Below, in pieces: positions 17,682-26,096 of a stretch of DNA of 64,000 bases. This DNA comes from Bacillota bacterium. Its GTDB lineage: Bacteria; Bacillota; Clostridia; Christensenellales; SZUA-584. Under the pieces are notes generated by a model. That model was not told the DNA's origin and ran no database searches. It saw nothing but the letters and a program-made list of their open reading frames with translations. The stretch is from positions 1 to 64,000 of the forward strand of contig JAEWCC010000049.1 in the NCBI GenBank assembly GCA_023390815.1, in the 5' to 3' direction. Within the stretch, counting starts at the first letter, position 1; each line of letters opens with the position of its first letter. Both the position numbers and the translations under genes were made by a program.

Positions 17682-17697
17682 TCTGGGGTATCTCCTC

Positions 17698-18723
17698 CTA
17701 TACTTTTACGATATTGTATGCCGCCGCTTTATACACGCGGTTCATTACGGCAAATCCAATGCCTGCTTTGGGTATCCCCTCAAAATAGATGCGCGAGTAC
17801 CCGTCCTCGTCCGCACCGCGCAGCAGCGCGTACAGACTCTTGGCAATCTCGCCTGCGTCCTCCATGCTGCCCGTCACGGCGACATCCCGCTTGCCGTAAT
17901 AGCGGCGGTTTTCACGGGTTGCGAGTATCAGCGGCGATTCGCCTTTTTTAATATCCTTATCATAAAGGTATTTTATTGCTTCCGCAACAGAAATATTATT
18001 GCCCTCCACCACGGTCAGCAGCGCCTGCGGCGCATAGTGGCGGTATTTCATGCCGGGCGAAGCGGGTTTGTCCACATCCGCCGGAGTAAACGAGGGCGCG
18101 CATTCGGCCTGTCCTAATACTTCGCGCACCATCTCGAGCGTCACCGCGCCGGGCCGCAGAATAAGCGGCACCTCACGCGTCATATCGATGACGGTAGACT
18201 CCACGCCCACGCGGCATTCGCCGTCGTCAAGAATCAGCAGGTCTTCTCCGAAATCATTCTGCACATGCGCTGCGGTCGTGGGGCTTGGGCTGCCGGACTT
18301 GTTCGCGCTGGGCGCGGCAATCGGCACGTTTGATGCGGATATCAGACTCAGCGCCGCGTCATTATCCGGCATGCGCACACCCACCGTATCCAGCCCCGCG
18401 GTCACGGCCTCGGGGATAACACCTCGGCTGGCTAAAACCATCGTCAGCGGCCCGGGCCAAAAGCTGGCCGCGAGTTTTTCAGCCGCATCGTTAAATTCCA
18501 CGAGCTTTCTCGCCTGCGCGAGGCCATCCACATGTACGATCAGCGGGTTGTCCTGCGGACGCCCCTTGAGCGCAAAAATACCTGCAACCGCATCTTCATC
18601 CAGCGCACTTGCGCCGAGGCCGTATACCGTTTCTGTGGGAAACGCAACAAGCCCGCCGCTTTTGATCACGCGCGCCGCTTCGTCAATTATTTGCTGATAT
18701 TCCTGCGATAAAAGCCTTATCAT
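17698..18723 (-). CDS. tsaC: L-threonylcarbamoyladenylate synthase (Sua5/YwlC type)
   Basis: Makes threonylcarbamoyl-AMP from threonine, bicarbonate and ATP for t6A37 in ANN-decoding tRNAs. The YrdC domain (about 1-205) shows GLVAFPTETVYGLGASALD, KGRPQDNPLIVHV and SANKSGSPSPT; the remaining ~130 residues form the Sua5 lid domain with SPGMKYRHYAP. Length 341 is typical of Sua5 rather than the short TsaC. It follows the UPF0280 gene by about 33 bases and precedes ywlE. Confidence 0.95.
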   Translation of the reverse strand: MIRLLSQEYQQIIDEAARVIKSGGLVAFPTETVYGLGASALDEDAVAGIFALKGRPQDNPLIVHVDGLAQARKLVEFNDAAEKLAASFWPGPLTMVLASRGVIPEAVTAGLDTVGVRMPDNDAALSLISASNVPIAAPSANKSGSPSPTTAAHVQNDFGEDLLILDDGECRVGVESTVIDMTREVPLILRPGAVTLEMVREVLGQAECAPSFTPADVDKPASPGMKYRHYAPQALLTVVEGNNISVAEAIKYLYDKDIKKGESPLILATRENRRYYGKRDVAVTGSMEDAGEIAKSLYALLRGADEDGYSRIYFEGIPKAGIGFAVMNRVYKAAAYNIVKV

Positions 18724-18756
18724 TGCACTGTATTTTACAACGGAACGTGTAAAAAA

Positions 18757-19518
18757 TCAACTTTTCCCGGCGGAAAGCGCCACAAGAGCGATATTTCCCG
18801 CCGCCCCGCACGCTTCGCCCACCACGGCAAGCGCCCCTATGACGCCTTTTATGCCGCAAACGAGCTCTACCGCAGCCGCGATATCCTCCGCGGTCTTCAC
18901 CTCGTTGCCCATCCGCGTGGCGCAGGCATCCGCAAGGTATGCATCATGCGATACCACCACCGCGGCGTCCGCCCTGCCAAAGCTTAAGGATGGCCCAATC
19001 GTACCCGATGAGGTGCAGACCGATACGGGCTGCGCGGATGAGTCGATCGCGATGCCGACGCGCATGCTCAAGGGGCTTTGCCCCGCAAACACCGCCGCGT
19101 TGCTCACGGTATTGGTCTTCATGAATATATCGCCGCCATTTTCAACGATCACCTGCGGCGAAAGCCGCAGAAGCGTCTCCCCGACGTGTGCCGAGAAAGC
19201 CCCGGCGACCGCCGCCATCGGCCCCACGTTTGCCGCCGCACCGGCGCGGCACATGCGTACCACCGCCTCGGGCGCGCCCGGCAGCGGCTCGATGGGGGAT
19301 AAGCTCGTCAAAAACTCCGGATGGCGTGCGATGTATGCTTCCAGCTCGCGCCGCAGCGATAACACAGCGTCCCACGCCTGCTTTTCGAGCAGGCCTTCCG
19401 CGCAGATGAAAAGCTCCGTGTCCTTGTAGACGGTGCGCCATTGGGTCAGCGCCGTCTCGACGCGACGCCGGTAAATCTCCCGGTTTGAATAATCCCGCAA
19501 ATCAGATGGCGGTGTCAT
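18757..19518 (-). CDS. UPF0280 family protein, sulfide-assimilation accessory factor
   Basis: 253 residues matching the UPF0280 (COG2122) family, distantly ApbE-like: REIYRRRVETALTQW near the N terminus, PMAAVAGAFSAHVGE, VIVENGGDIFM and CTSSGTIGPSLSFGRADAAVVVS. In methanogens a member of this family (MA1715 in Methanosarcina) was reported to aid sulfide use for homocysteine synthesis alongside the DUF39 and NIL-ferredoxin proteins. Here the three genes are fused into one overlapping operon, which supports the same role. Start overlaps the ferredoxin gene by 17 bases. Confidence 0.85.
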   Translation of the reverse strand: MTPPSDLRDYSNREIYRRRVETALTQWRTVYKDTELFICAEGLLEKQAWDAVLSLRRELEAYIARHPEFLTSLSPIEPLPGAPEAVVRMCRAGAAANVGPMAAVAGAFSAHVGETLLRLSPQVIVENGGDIFMKTNTVSNAAVFAGQSPLSMRVGIAIDSSAQPVSVCTSSGTIGPSLSFGRADAAVVVSHDAYLADACATRMGNEVKTAEDIAAAVELVCGIKGVIGALAVVGEACGAAGNIALVALSAGKS

Positions 19519-19930
19519 CGTCGAAGCTCTTGATGGCGCGCATGGGGCAGGCGTGCACGCAATGCCCGCACAGCAGGCACTTATCCATCGTAAACCTGAG
19601 TTCCCAGGTGTCTGTGTCCATCACGAGCGCACCGGACGGGCAGACTGACGTACACGCGCCGCAGTGGATGCATTTTTCCTCGTAGCGGATCACGCTGTCG
19701 GTATACACCTTCACCGTGATGCCAAGATGCTCGAGGTAGCCGATGGCATCGCTGATGCCCTCATTGCTGCCCACGAGCTCGAGGATCATATAGCCCTGCT
19801 TGCCGGGCGAAACGTATGCCCGCAGGATATTGAACGTAAGGCCACAGCGCACAAGCTGCGTCACGACCGGCTGATCTGTCTTATCGGGCGGGAACTCCAG
19901 CCCTACCTTGATGCGTTTCTCGTCCATCAT
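19502..19930 (-). CDS. NIL-domain ferredoxin of the homocysteine synthesis system
   Basis: 142 residues: an N-terminal NIL domain (about 5-80) followed by two 4Fe-4S binding motifs, CIHCGACTSVCP (87-98) and CLLCGHCVHACP (118-129). In methanogens and some anaerobic bacteria such proteins pair with DUF39 proteins in reductive sulfuration of aspartate semialdehyde to homocysteine. It overlaps the DUF39 stop by 4 bases (ATGA) with GGAGGGG upstream, so expression is coupled. Confidence 0.9.
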   Translation of the reverse strand: MMDEKRIKVGLEFPPDKTDQPVVTQLVRCGLTFNILRAYVSPGKQGYMILELVGSNEGISDAIGYLEHLGITVKVYTDSVIRYEEKCIHCGACTSVCPSGALVMDTDTWELRFTMDKCLLCGHCVHACPMRAIKSFDDDTAI

Positions 19931-21084
19931 TTCCCCTCCGATTTGAGCGCATTAAAGCGGTCTCTGAACGGCAGTGCGGCGACGGGCTGCGTCATCTCGA
20001 ACGAACCGTCCAGCAGCTTGCCCTTGAGTTCGTCCGCGATCTTTCGTGCCTTGAGCAGGCTCGAGAGCGGCGCGGTGCGAATCTTTTTGCCTTCGATCTC
20101 GATGGAACCCGAACGCAGCTGCGCGTAGGATACGCGTACAAGCGCCTTGCGGCTACGCGTGCTTTCGCCGTAGTCGTATACGTATGTATAGAGATGGTCG
20201 TTGCTGACCGCGAGGTCGGCCATCATATCCTCGTCTAAAACGGGCAATGGCACGCCGATGCCCACATACAGCGACACGCCGTAGCCGTCAAACGTCGCGG
20301 CACGCAGATATTCGGTGCTCATGCCCTTAAGATCGCCGATCAGCGCGAGCGTATATCCCGAGTAGTGCATGTCGCCGTTTTCAAGCTCCTTGACGTTGTT
20401 AATCGCCTGTGTGCCCTCAAAAACCACAAAGCCCTCGCCGCCGCAGAACAGGATACGCGAACCGATGCCGATCGTGCGCAGCTTCGGGTCTTTGAGCAGT
20501 GGGGATAATTCGCCCGCCGTGGTGTAAGTCACATTGCCCATACCGGGCAGCAGCGTACCCATATAGGTACGCTTGGTCTTCCTGGTGGTATTGGTTGCCG
20601 CAGAATAGTTCTGGTACGCGTTGCGCGGGTTAAACAGGTACGCCTGGTTGAGGTCGGACAGCTTGACCTGCGTCGTAATCTCCTTGCGCACGTAGCAGTC
20701 GGTGCCGTTTGACATCGCGTGCAGCGTCACTTCCTTGCCTGCCACGAGGTCTTCAATCACGTGCGCGCCGCCGTACTCGATGCCCGTCGTTCTGCCCGGC
20801 TGCGTCGCACCGATGTAGGTATCCACCGCTGCGAGGCCGCCGTATGCCTCTACGCCGTTCAGCGTGATCTCGCCCATGCGGATGGGCGGCTCCGAATGGC
20901 CGAAGTTGAGCATCGCGCCCGAAGAGCACATCGCGCCAAAGGTCGCCGCCGTCACGACGTCGATCTTTTCGGCGCACTTTTTGATGCCCTGCTCGGCGGC
21001 CATCTGCACGGCCTCTTCGGCGGTAAACACTACCGCTTTACCCTTTTTGAGCTTCTCGTTGATCTCCTCGATCGTCCTTGCCAC
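19927..21084 (-). CDS. DUF39 protein, L-aspartate semialdehyde sulfurtransferase type
   Basis: 385-residue member of the DUF39/COG1900 homocysteine-biosynthesis family, which transfers sulfur, via a persulfide on a conserved Cys, to aspartate semialdehyde. Visible hallmarks: AATFGAMCSSGAMLNFGHSEPPI (Cys53 is the likely sulfur carrier), GGAHVIEDLVAGKEV, LFNPRNAYQNYSAATN and FCGGEGFVVFEGTQ. No CBS domains follow, unlike the longer methanogen form. The GTG at 21084 is chosen because GGAGGGG lies 7 bases upstream; an ATG at 21129 has a poor site. First gene of a five-gene operon reaching ywlE. Confidence 0.9.
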   Translation of the reverse strand: MARTIEEINEKLKKGKAVVFTAEEAVQMAAEQGIKKCAEKIDVVTAATFGAMCSSGAMLNFGHSEPPIRMGEITLNGVEAYGGLAAVDTYIGATQPGRTTGIEYGGAHVIEDLVAGKEVTLHAMSNGTDCYVRKEITTQVKLSDLNQAYLFNPRNAYQNYSAATNTTRKTKRTYMGTLLPGMGNVTYTTAGELSPLLKDPKLRTIGIGSRILFCGGEGFVVFEGTQAINNVKELENGDMHYSGYTLALIGDLKGMSTEYLRAATFDGYGVSLYVGIGVPLPVLDEDMMADLAVSNDHLYTYVYDYGESTRSRKALVRVSYAQLRSGSIEIEGKKIRTAPLSSLLKARKIADELKGKLLDGSFEMTQPVAALPFRDRFNALKSEGK

Positions 21085-21152
21085 TGCTAAACCCCTCCAA
21101 ACCTTTATATCAAGCCAACGCCGGCTCATGTACCTTTAATATATATTCAGTA

Positions 21153-21181
21153 ATTTTACACCTTTTCACCAGTGCATACAA
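21153..21181 (-). promoter_or_regulatory. Probable promoter of the sulfurtransferase operon
   Basis: Minus-strand TTGTAT (21176-21181) and TAAAAT (21153-21158) are 17 bases apart, giving a short leader of about 60 bases to the GTG start. No room for a SAM riboswitch. Confidence 0.45.
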
Positions 21182-21294
21182 CCGCGAATTTGCCTTGCGT
21201 GACGATATAAATATCGGAAATGTTTCCAAGCTGTGCTTATCCGCGGATGCGGCTGACCTGCCTGTTCATGGCGTGCCGGACGATATGAATATAA

Positions 21295-21328
21295 GAAAAA
21301 AGCCGGGATAGTTGAACTGAACCCGGCT
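21295..21328 (-). terminator. Terminator of the 21.3 kb hypothetical gene
   Basis: AGCCGGG (21300-21306) pairs with CCCGGCT (21322-21328); the minus strand continues TTTTTTCTTATATT, only a few bases past the stop codon at 21333. Confidence 0.75.
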
Positions 21329-21332
21329 CCAG

Positions 21333-21620
21333 CTATTTACTTTGGCCATATCTATTTACTTGGCAATGTTTCTTAATATATTCCTCTTTAATAATCTGTC
21401 TAACATTTATTCTAATTAGATAATCCCCAGTTAGAGATTTTGAAGAACTTAGATCCTTAACGTCAAGGATTATTATGCTTCCATCTATACTTTCAACTGT
21501 TATTTTATCCCCTACCAATTTATAAAACGTGTCGCTGTCAAAGTTCTCTTTTTTTATCCCTCCAAGAATAACACTACCACGTCCTTCAATATATGCTATA
21601 GAATCAAGCTCCATTATCAT
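21333..21620 (-). CDS. Small hypothetical protein in an AT-rich island
   Basis: 95 residues, no signal peptide or membrane segment, not recognised. The pattern of alternating strands (SIAYIEGRGSVILGG, ITVESIDGSIIILDVKDL, GDYLIRINVRQII) suggests an all-beta fold. Its ATG overlaps the stop of an upstream open frame by 4 bases, so it was translated with that partner. Base composition is much lower in G+C than the flanking genes, suggesting transfer. It has its own terminator. Confidence 0.55.
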   Translation of the reverse strand: MIMELDSIAYIEGRGSVILGGIKKENFDSDTFYKLVGDKITVESIDGSIIILDVKDLSSSKSLTGDYLIRINVRQIIKEEYIKKHCQVNRYGQSK

Positions 21621-21805
21621 TGAAATCTTCTCCTAACTTTTTTATACAAAAGGCTCCTTACATCCTTCAGTCGTATTCCCTGTTCTTTTAGCCTTGACAA
21701 ACCATCTCTGAGCAAAATAAATCGTTCTTCTACAGATAACTCCAGTGTGAATCTTGCTGCTCTAATACTTGCTTGTGCATCTAAAGCATAATTATATAGG
21801 TTATA
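21617..21805 (-). pseudogene. Truncated partner of the small hypothetical gene
   Basis: An open frame without a usable start reads YALDAQASIRAARF...ERFILLRDGL...LKDVRSLLYKKVRRRFQ and ends in TGA overlapping the next ATG. It is AT-rich and helical and looks like the C-terminal remainder of a gene whose 5' end was lost where it joins the AraC-like fragment at 21806. Family not recognised. Confidence 0.45.
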
Positions 21806-21901
21806 CTAAATTGTCATCATGAACCAGTGCTTGTGCGTATCCGCTTTTACCGCGTTCGTAATCGCGCCCAGATGATGGTCGCATTGAAAGATGACATTCA
21901 A
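21806..21901 (-). pseudogene. N-terminal fragment resembling an AraC-family regulator
   Basis: A 31-codon frame starting at TTG with AGGAGGA upstream reads MNVIFQCDHHLGAITNAVK and ADTHKHWFM, like the first residues of AraC-type regulators with a cupin sensor domain, then stops at TAG. G+C returns to that of the host here, so this seems the leftover 5' end of a native gene cut by the AT-rich island. Assignment rests on a short stretch. Confidence 0.4.
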
Positions 21902-22041
21902 AGGCAGTCCTCCTGACCGGGCATCTTACCGCCATTATCTACCGCGCGGGTTTCGCTGTCAACGCGGCGCGATATCGGCTTTATATTGCTTTTATAGTCC
22001 CTGCCGCGCTATAATGTCTTGACTACAAAAACGAGGTTATT

Positions 22042-23139
22042 ATGAAATTAGGTATCGTAGGCCTGCCCAACGTGGGCAAATCGTCGCTGTTCAACGCGCT
22101 CACGGGCGCGGGCGCGCCGAGTGAAAACTATCCGTTCTGCACCATCGACCCCAACGTGGGCGTCGTCTCCGTGCCGGATATACGCATGGATTATCTCGCG
22201 GAGATGTATCATCCCGCCAAATTTACGCCCGCTATTGTGGAATTTGTGGACATCGCGGGGCTCGTGAAGGGCGCAAGCCGCGGCGAAGGCCTCGGCAACA
22301 AGTTTCTTTCGCACATCCGCGAGGTGGACGCGATATTGCACGTGGTGCGCTGCTTTGAAGACGGCAACGTGACGCACGTAGACGGCAGTGTGGACAGCGT
22401 GCGCGATGCCGAGACGATCAACTACGAGCTGATATTCGCGGATATGGAAACCGTGGAAAAGCGCCTGACCCGCAGCGAAAAGATGATCAAGTCGGGCGAC
22501 CGGAAATACAAGATCGAATGCGACGTGCTCGCAAAGGTGAAGGAAGGCCTTGAAAAGGGCGTGTTTGCGGGCGCAATGGACCTCGACGAAGCAGAACGCG
22601 AGATCGTCTCCGACCTGTTCCTTTTGACCGACAAGCCACTGCTGTACGCCGCGAACGTCTCCGAGGAGGACGCGGCGAAGAATATATCCGACATTCCGCA
22701 GGCCGTGGCGCTCGAGAAGATGGCGAAAGCCCAGGGCGCGGGCGTGATGATGCTCTGCGCGAAGCTCGAAGAGGAATTGTCCGCGCTGCCCGCAAGCGAG
22801 CGCGATGAGTTCCTGCGCGAGATGGGCATTTCGCAGAGCGCACTCGGCAACCTCGCGCAGAAGAGCTACGCGCTGCTCGGCCTCATCAGCTTTCTGACGG
22901 CGGGGGAGAAGGAGGTACGCGCCTGGACGATCACGCGCGGCACCAAGGCCCCGGGCGCGGCGGGCAAAATCCACACGGACTTTGAGCGCGGCTTCATCCG
23001 CGCCGAGATTGTGGCGTTCGACGACCTTAAAGCCTGCGGCAGCATGGCAGCCGCCAAAGCCAAAGGCCTCGTGCGTCAGGAAGGCAAGGAGTACGTGATG
23101 CAGGACGGCGATGTGACGCTGTTCAAGTTCAACGTATGA
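22042..23139 (+). CDS. ychF: Redox-regulated ATPase YchF (Obg family)
   Basis: 365-residue P-loop ATPase of the Obg/YchF group that associates with ribosomes. N-terminal G domain begins [17 protein letters not shown]; the ATP-preferring NxxE-type motif region is AANVSEED; the C-terminal TGS domain contains [35 protein letters not shown], diagnostic for YchF. Length equals the family norm. Its TGA overlaps the ATG of the downstream lipoprotein. GAGG precedes the start. Confidence 0.97.
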   Translation: MKLGIVGLPNVGKSSLFNALTGAGAPSENYPFCTIDPNVGVVSVPDIRMDYLAEMYHPAKFTPAIVEFVDIAGLVKGASRGEGLGNKFLSHIREVDAILHVVRCFEDGNVTHVDGSVDSVRDAETINYELIFADMETVEKRLTRSEKMIKSGDRKYKIECDVLAKVKEGLEKGVFAGAMDLDEAEREIVSDLFLLTDKPLLYAANVSEEDAAKNISDIPQAVALEKMAKAQGAGVMMLCAKLEEELSALPASERDEFLREMGISQSALGNLAQKSYALLGLISFLTAGEKEVRAWTITRGTKAPGAAGKIHTDFERGFIRAEIVAFDDLKACGSMAAAKAKGLVRQEGKEYVMQDGDVTLFKFNV

Positions 23140-23633
23140 GCAAACGGATTTTCACCGCCGCGATGGTCTTCGCGGCGGTTTTGTTATGCGCCTGCGGCGA
23201 CACCCAGCCGGAGCCCACGCAGACCCCTGCGCCCCCGGCTTCATCCGTACCCGCGCCCACGCCAACTGCGGTACCTACGCCGGACCTGGCCCAGTTGGAA
23301 GCGAAGATCGACACGATGGCGGACGCCGAGGTGACCGAGGAGGGCGGTGCGCTGCTGATCACGCTCAACGTAGTGGGTGATAGCGAAGCCGACGCATGCA
23401 CGGCGTTCTTCGACCAAGCCGAGGTGATCATGGTCAATTTCATCCGGGACACGGAATACACCGGAGTCAGCTTTATGATGAGCGTAAACGGCGCACCCGT
23501 CGGCATGTTCTATGTGATGATCCGCGAATCGGGCACCGTGGCAATGCCGCCTTCAGTATTTGACGCGGCCTATACCGAAGCGTTGGACAGCGCGTTCATG
23601 GCCAGCGGCTTCTCGTACAGCGAGGAATGGTAG
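23136..23633 (+). CDS. Small lipoprotein of unknown function
   Basis: 165 residues: signal peptide with lipobox LLCAC, a Pro/Thr/Ala-rich linker (about 22-50), then a compact domain of about 110 residues with strands GGALLITLNVVGD, YTGVSFMMSVNG and MFYVMIRESG. No family recognised. It overlaps ychF by 4 bases, so it is cotranslated with it, though a functional link is not evident. Confidence 0.7.
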   Translation: MSKRIFTAAMVFAAVLLCACGDTQPEPTQTPAPPASSVPAPTPTAVPTPDLAQLEAKIDTMADAEVTEEGGALLITLNVVGDSEADACTAFFDQAEVIMVNFIRDTEYTGVSFMMSVNGAPVGMFYVMIRESGTVAMPPSVFDAAYTEALDSAFMASGFSYSEEW

Positions 23634-23756
23634 ATTTGTTTTATATCTGATACTCAAAATAAATATGTAGCTTACTGTTTTTAAACCGCTCCTAGCCGGA
23701 GTTCAATCATATCAACTCGGGGGAGAACGTTATATAAAACTAAAGTCAATACCCCA

Positions 23757-24386
23757 TTACGCCCTTTTTTGTCCCTTCACCTTCAAACAGCTCTTGCTGA
23801 TACTGCATGGCTCGTAACCGCCCGCAATCAGCCGTCCCGCCCGCATGCCGATGACCGGCAGCAGCTCGCCAAGGTCGTCCGTCTGATATTTGCGGAACAC
23901 CTCCAGAAGGATGTTGGCGCACGCGAGCGCGTCTTCCAGCGCATCGTGGTGTTTAAAGCTGAAATTCAGATACTTTGAAACTGTGTCCAGCTTGTGGTTC
24001 TCAAGGTCTTCCCAGGTGCGTACCGAGGCCTTGTAGGTGCAGAGGTAGCGGATATGCGGATATTCGATGCGGTACAGGTCCAGCGCGTGCCGCAGTGCGG
24101 ACATGTCAAAAGCGGCGTTGTGCGCCGCCACCACGTTCCCGGTGATCCTCGGCAATATTTCCTCGCGATAGATTGCGTCGAACTCCGGCGCGTCCGCAAC
24201 GTCGCTCGCCCGTATGCCGTGGATGGATACGTTGAACGGGTCAAAATATCGGTGGTTTTTGTGCGGCTTCACAAGCCAGAAGCGGCTCTCCTCGATGGTC
24301 CCGTCACGGATAACGGCAAGGCCCACCGCGCATATGCTCCCCACAAAGCTGTTCGCTGTTTCAAAATCGATTGCAACATATCGCAT
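23757..24386 (-). CDS. DEDD-family 3'-5' exonuclease (DNA polymerase III epsilon-like)
   Basis: 209-residue DnaQ-like exonuclease. Exo I VAIDFETAN, Exo II VVAAHNAAFDMSALRHAL and Exo III KHHDALEDALACANIL are all present, so it is of the DEDDh type. The ATG at 24386 is used because the exonuclease fold begins at once (MRYVAIDFETA). The C-terminal ~35 residues after Exo III contain a small Cys-containing tail (YEPCSISKSCL). Not linked to polC; a stand-alone proofreading or RNA/DNA-trimming enzyme. Confidence 0.88.
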   Translation of the reverse strand: MRYVAIDFETANSFVGSICAVGLAVIRDGTIEESRFWLVKPHKNHRYFDPFNVSIHGIRASDVADAPEFDAIYREEILPRITGNVVAAHNAAFDMSALRHALDLYRIEYPHIRYLCTYKASVRTWEDLENHKLDTVSKYLNFSFKHHDALEDALACANILLEVFRKYQTDDLGELLPVIGMRAGRLIAGGYEPCSISKSCLKVKGQKRA

Positions 24387-24444
24387 GGCATCCTTCCCCC
24401 TGCTTCTTTTATACCATACCCGTACCCCTTCCCACAATCTCAGT

Positions 24445-24525
24445 GTCATTCTGAGCGCAAGCGAAGAATCTTAAAGTGGCTTTATTCTCAAAGATTCTTC
24501 AAGCGCTCTACGCCTTCAGAATGAC
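24445..24525. repeat. Dispersed intergenic inverted repeat (GTCATTCTGAG type)
   Basis: GTCATTCTGAG...GAAGAATCTT (24445-24472) and AAGATTCTTC...TTCAGAATGAC (24491-24525) face each other. Ends resemble a small repeat family common in clostridial and other genomes, distinct from but similar in design to the one at 4159-4242. Confidence 0.65.
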
Positions 24526-24550
24526 ATTAGGTACTTTTTCGGCAGTCTGG

Positions 24551-24721
24551 GCTCCCCTTTGAGGGGAGCTGTCCGCGAAACGGACTGAAGGGTGATATGA
24601 ATTAAACAGAAGCTGCGAATTTCTCTCGAATCCCGAAACGCCGGATGAACGCGCCGCGGGACGGGTTGCGTTCGGATGGTGGGAGGAACCCATCAAAGCG
24701 TAATCCCGATGGGGATTACGC
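24551..24721. repeat. Further intergenic repeat elements and hairpins
   Basis: GCTCCCCTTTGAGGGGAGC with GTCCGCGAAACGGAC (about 24551-24585) resembles a second dispersed repeat type often seen in Firmicutes. Farther on, GCGTAATCCC (24698-24707) and GGGATTACGC (24712-24721) form a perfect 10-bp hairpin. Frames through this stretch are not protein-like. Between 24387 and 24787 no gene is supported. Confidence 0.5.
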
Positions 24722-24732
24722 TTGTGCAAGCG

Positions 24733-24765
24733 AAACACAAAAACAGCGCCCTCGCGGAACGCTGT
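24733..24765 (-). terminator. Terminator of the cyclophilin gene
   Basis: ACAGCG (24743-24748) pairs with CGCTGT (24760-24765); minus-strand continuation TTTTTGTGTTT. Lies 23 bases past the cyclophilin stop. Confidence 0.7.
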
Positions 24766-24787
24766 CTAGTATTGATGTTTATATCTC

Positions 24788-25315
24788 TCAATAGTCGTCG
24801 CGGCTGCTTTCGCCCACCTTGACGGGCTCCGTCACGGTTTCGTCCTCGGTGAGATACACGCGCTTCATTTTCTGTGGCGTGGCGGGCCGGTCGGAGGCGT
24901 CCGTCTTTGTGGTTGCGATTTCGTCCACCGCGTCCATGCCGGATACTACCTTGCCGAAAGCCGCGTACTGCCCGTCGAGAAAGGGGGAGTCTGCGTGCAT
25001 AATGAAGAACTGGCTCCCCGCGGAATCCTTCATCTGCGAGCGCGCCATGGAGATGACGCCGCGCGTATGCTTTAAGGGGTTGTTAAAGCCGTTCTGAGAA
25101 AACTCGCCCTTGATCGCGTAGCCCGGGCCGCCGATGCCCACTCCCTTGGGGCATCCGCCCTGTATCATGAAGCCCTCGATCACGCGGTGGAAGATGAGTC
25201 CGTCGTAAAAGCCCTTGGCCACAAGGCTCTTAAAGTTGTCCGCTGTGTTAGGCGCAGCTTTTTCGTCCAGCTGTATCTCAATCTTTTTTCCGTTCTCCAG
25301 TTCGATAATGACCAT
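24788..25315 (-). CDS. Cyclophilin-type peptidyl-prolyl cis-trans isomerase
   Basis: 175-residue cytoplasmic cyclophilin that catalyses cis-trans isomerisation at proline. Active-site and family residues are clear: FHRVIEGFMIQGGCPKG (Arg in FHR), GVISMAR and SQFFIMHADSPFLDGQYAAFGKV. No signal peptide. The C-terminal ~25 residues form a short charged extension. AAGGAG precedes the ATG. Divergently transcribed from the response-regulator gene. Confidence 0.95.
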   Translation of the reverse strand: MVIIELENGKKIEIQLDEKAAPNTADNFKSLVAKGFYDGLIFHRVIEGFMIQGGCPKGVGIGGPGYAIKGEFSQNGFNNPLKHTRGVISMARSQMKDSAGSQFFIMHADSPFLDGQYAAFGKVVSGMDAVDEIATTKTDASDRPATPQKMKRVYLTEDETVTEPVKVGESSRDDY

Positions 25316-25449
25316 GCCGTTCTCCTTACAATTTGATAATTTATTATAGCTTATTATGCGCTTCCATGCAAAACAGAGACCGCTTCCCGAATCTATATTT
25401 TTTACATCTTCCTAACATCCGTATGATAATATATGGGTTGAGGTGTTAT

Positions 25450-26094
25450 ATGGCAAAGATACTCATTGTCGAAGACGAGAAGCCCATCAGCGAGCTGCTC
25501 CGGCGTAATTTGACGCTGGTAGGACATGCCTGCGTACAGGCGTTTTGCGGAGAGGACGCGCTGCGCGCGATTGAATCGGGCGTGTTCGATCTCGTCATCC
25601 TTGATTTGATGCTGCCCGGCATCAGCGGTATGGAGGTGCTGCGGCGCATCACCCTCCCTGTCATCATCCTGACGGCGCGCGGAGGCCTTAGCGAGCGCGT
25701 GCGGGGCCTTAACCTCGGTGCAGACGATTACATCGTCAAGCCGTTTGAAACGGTGGAGCTGCTCGCGCGTGTGGCCGCGGTGCTGCGCCGCACGCAGAAA
25801 AGCGAGACAGGCTTTTCGCTCGGTAACGTGACGGTCGACCTTGCGGGACGCAAGGTATATGTGGACGGCGCAGAGGCGGACCTCACCCCGCAGGAGTTCG
25901 CGCTGCTCGAAACGTTCATCGTCAACAAGAACATTGCGTTATCGCGCGAAAAGCTGCTGGAACTCGCGTGGGGCTACGACTACTTCGGTGATACGCGCAC
26001 GGTAGACGTGCATGTGCAGCGGCTGCGCGGCAAGCTTAGGTGGGAAGACCGTATCAAAACGGTCTACAAAGTCGGTTACCGTCTGGAGGGTTAA
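25450..26094 (+). CDS. OmpR/PhoB-type response regulator
   Basis: 214 residues: receiver domain with acidic pocket VEDE, phosphoacceptor Asp52 (LVILDLMLPG) and conserved Lys97 (YIVKPFE), then a winged-helix DNA-binding domain (about 125-214) ending TVDVHVQRLRGKL-KTVYKVGYRLEG. The ATG at 25450 has GAGGTG upstream; longer in-frame extension is not homologous. The histidine kinase gene starts 3 bases after its stop, so they form a two-component pair. The effector loop is intact. Confidence 0.95.
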   Translation: MAKILIVEDEKPISELLRRNLTLVGHACVQAFCGEDALRAIESGVFDLVILDLMLPGISGMEVLRRITLPVIILTARGGLSERVRGLNLGADDYIVKPFETVELLARVAAVLRRTQKSETGFSLGNVTVDLAGRKVYVDGAEADLTPQEFALLETFIVNKNIALSREKLLELAWGYDYFGDTRTVDVHVQRLRGKLRWEDRIKTVYKVGYRLEG

Positions 26095-26096
26095 TT

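Noticed and set aside
22048..22974. Long open frame (308 codons) antisense to ychF
   Set aside because: Mirror frame of a strongly conserved GC-rich gene, with His/Arg/Ala-rich composition and no ribosome site.
24508..24738. 76-codon minus-strand frame between exonuclease and cyclophilin
   Set aside because: Runs through dispersed repeats and hairpins; composition not protein-like.
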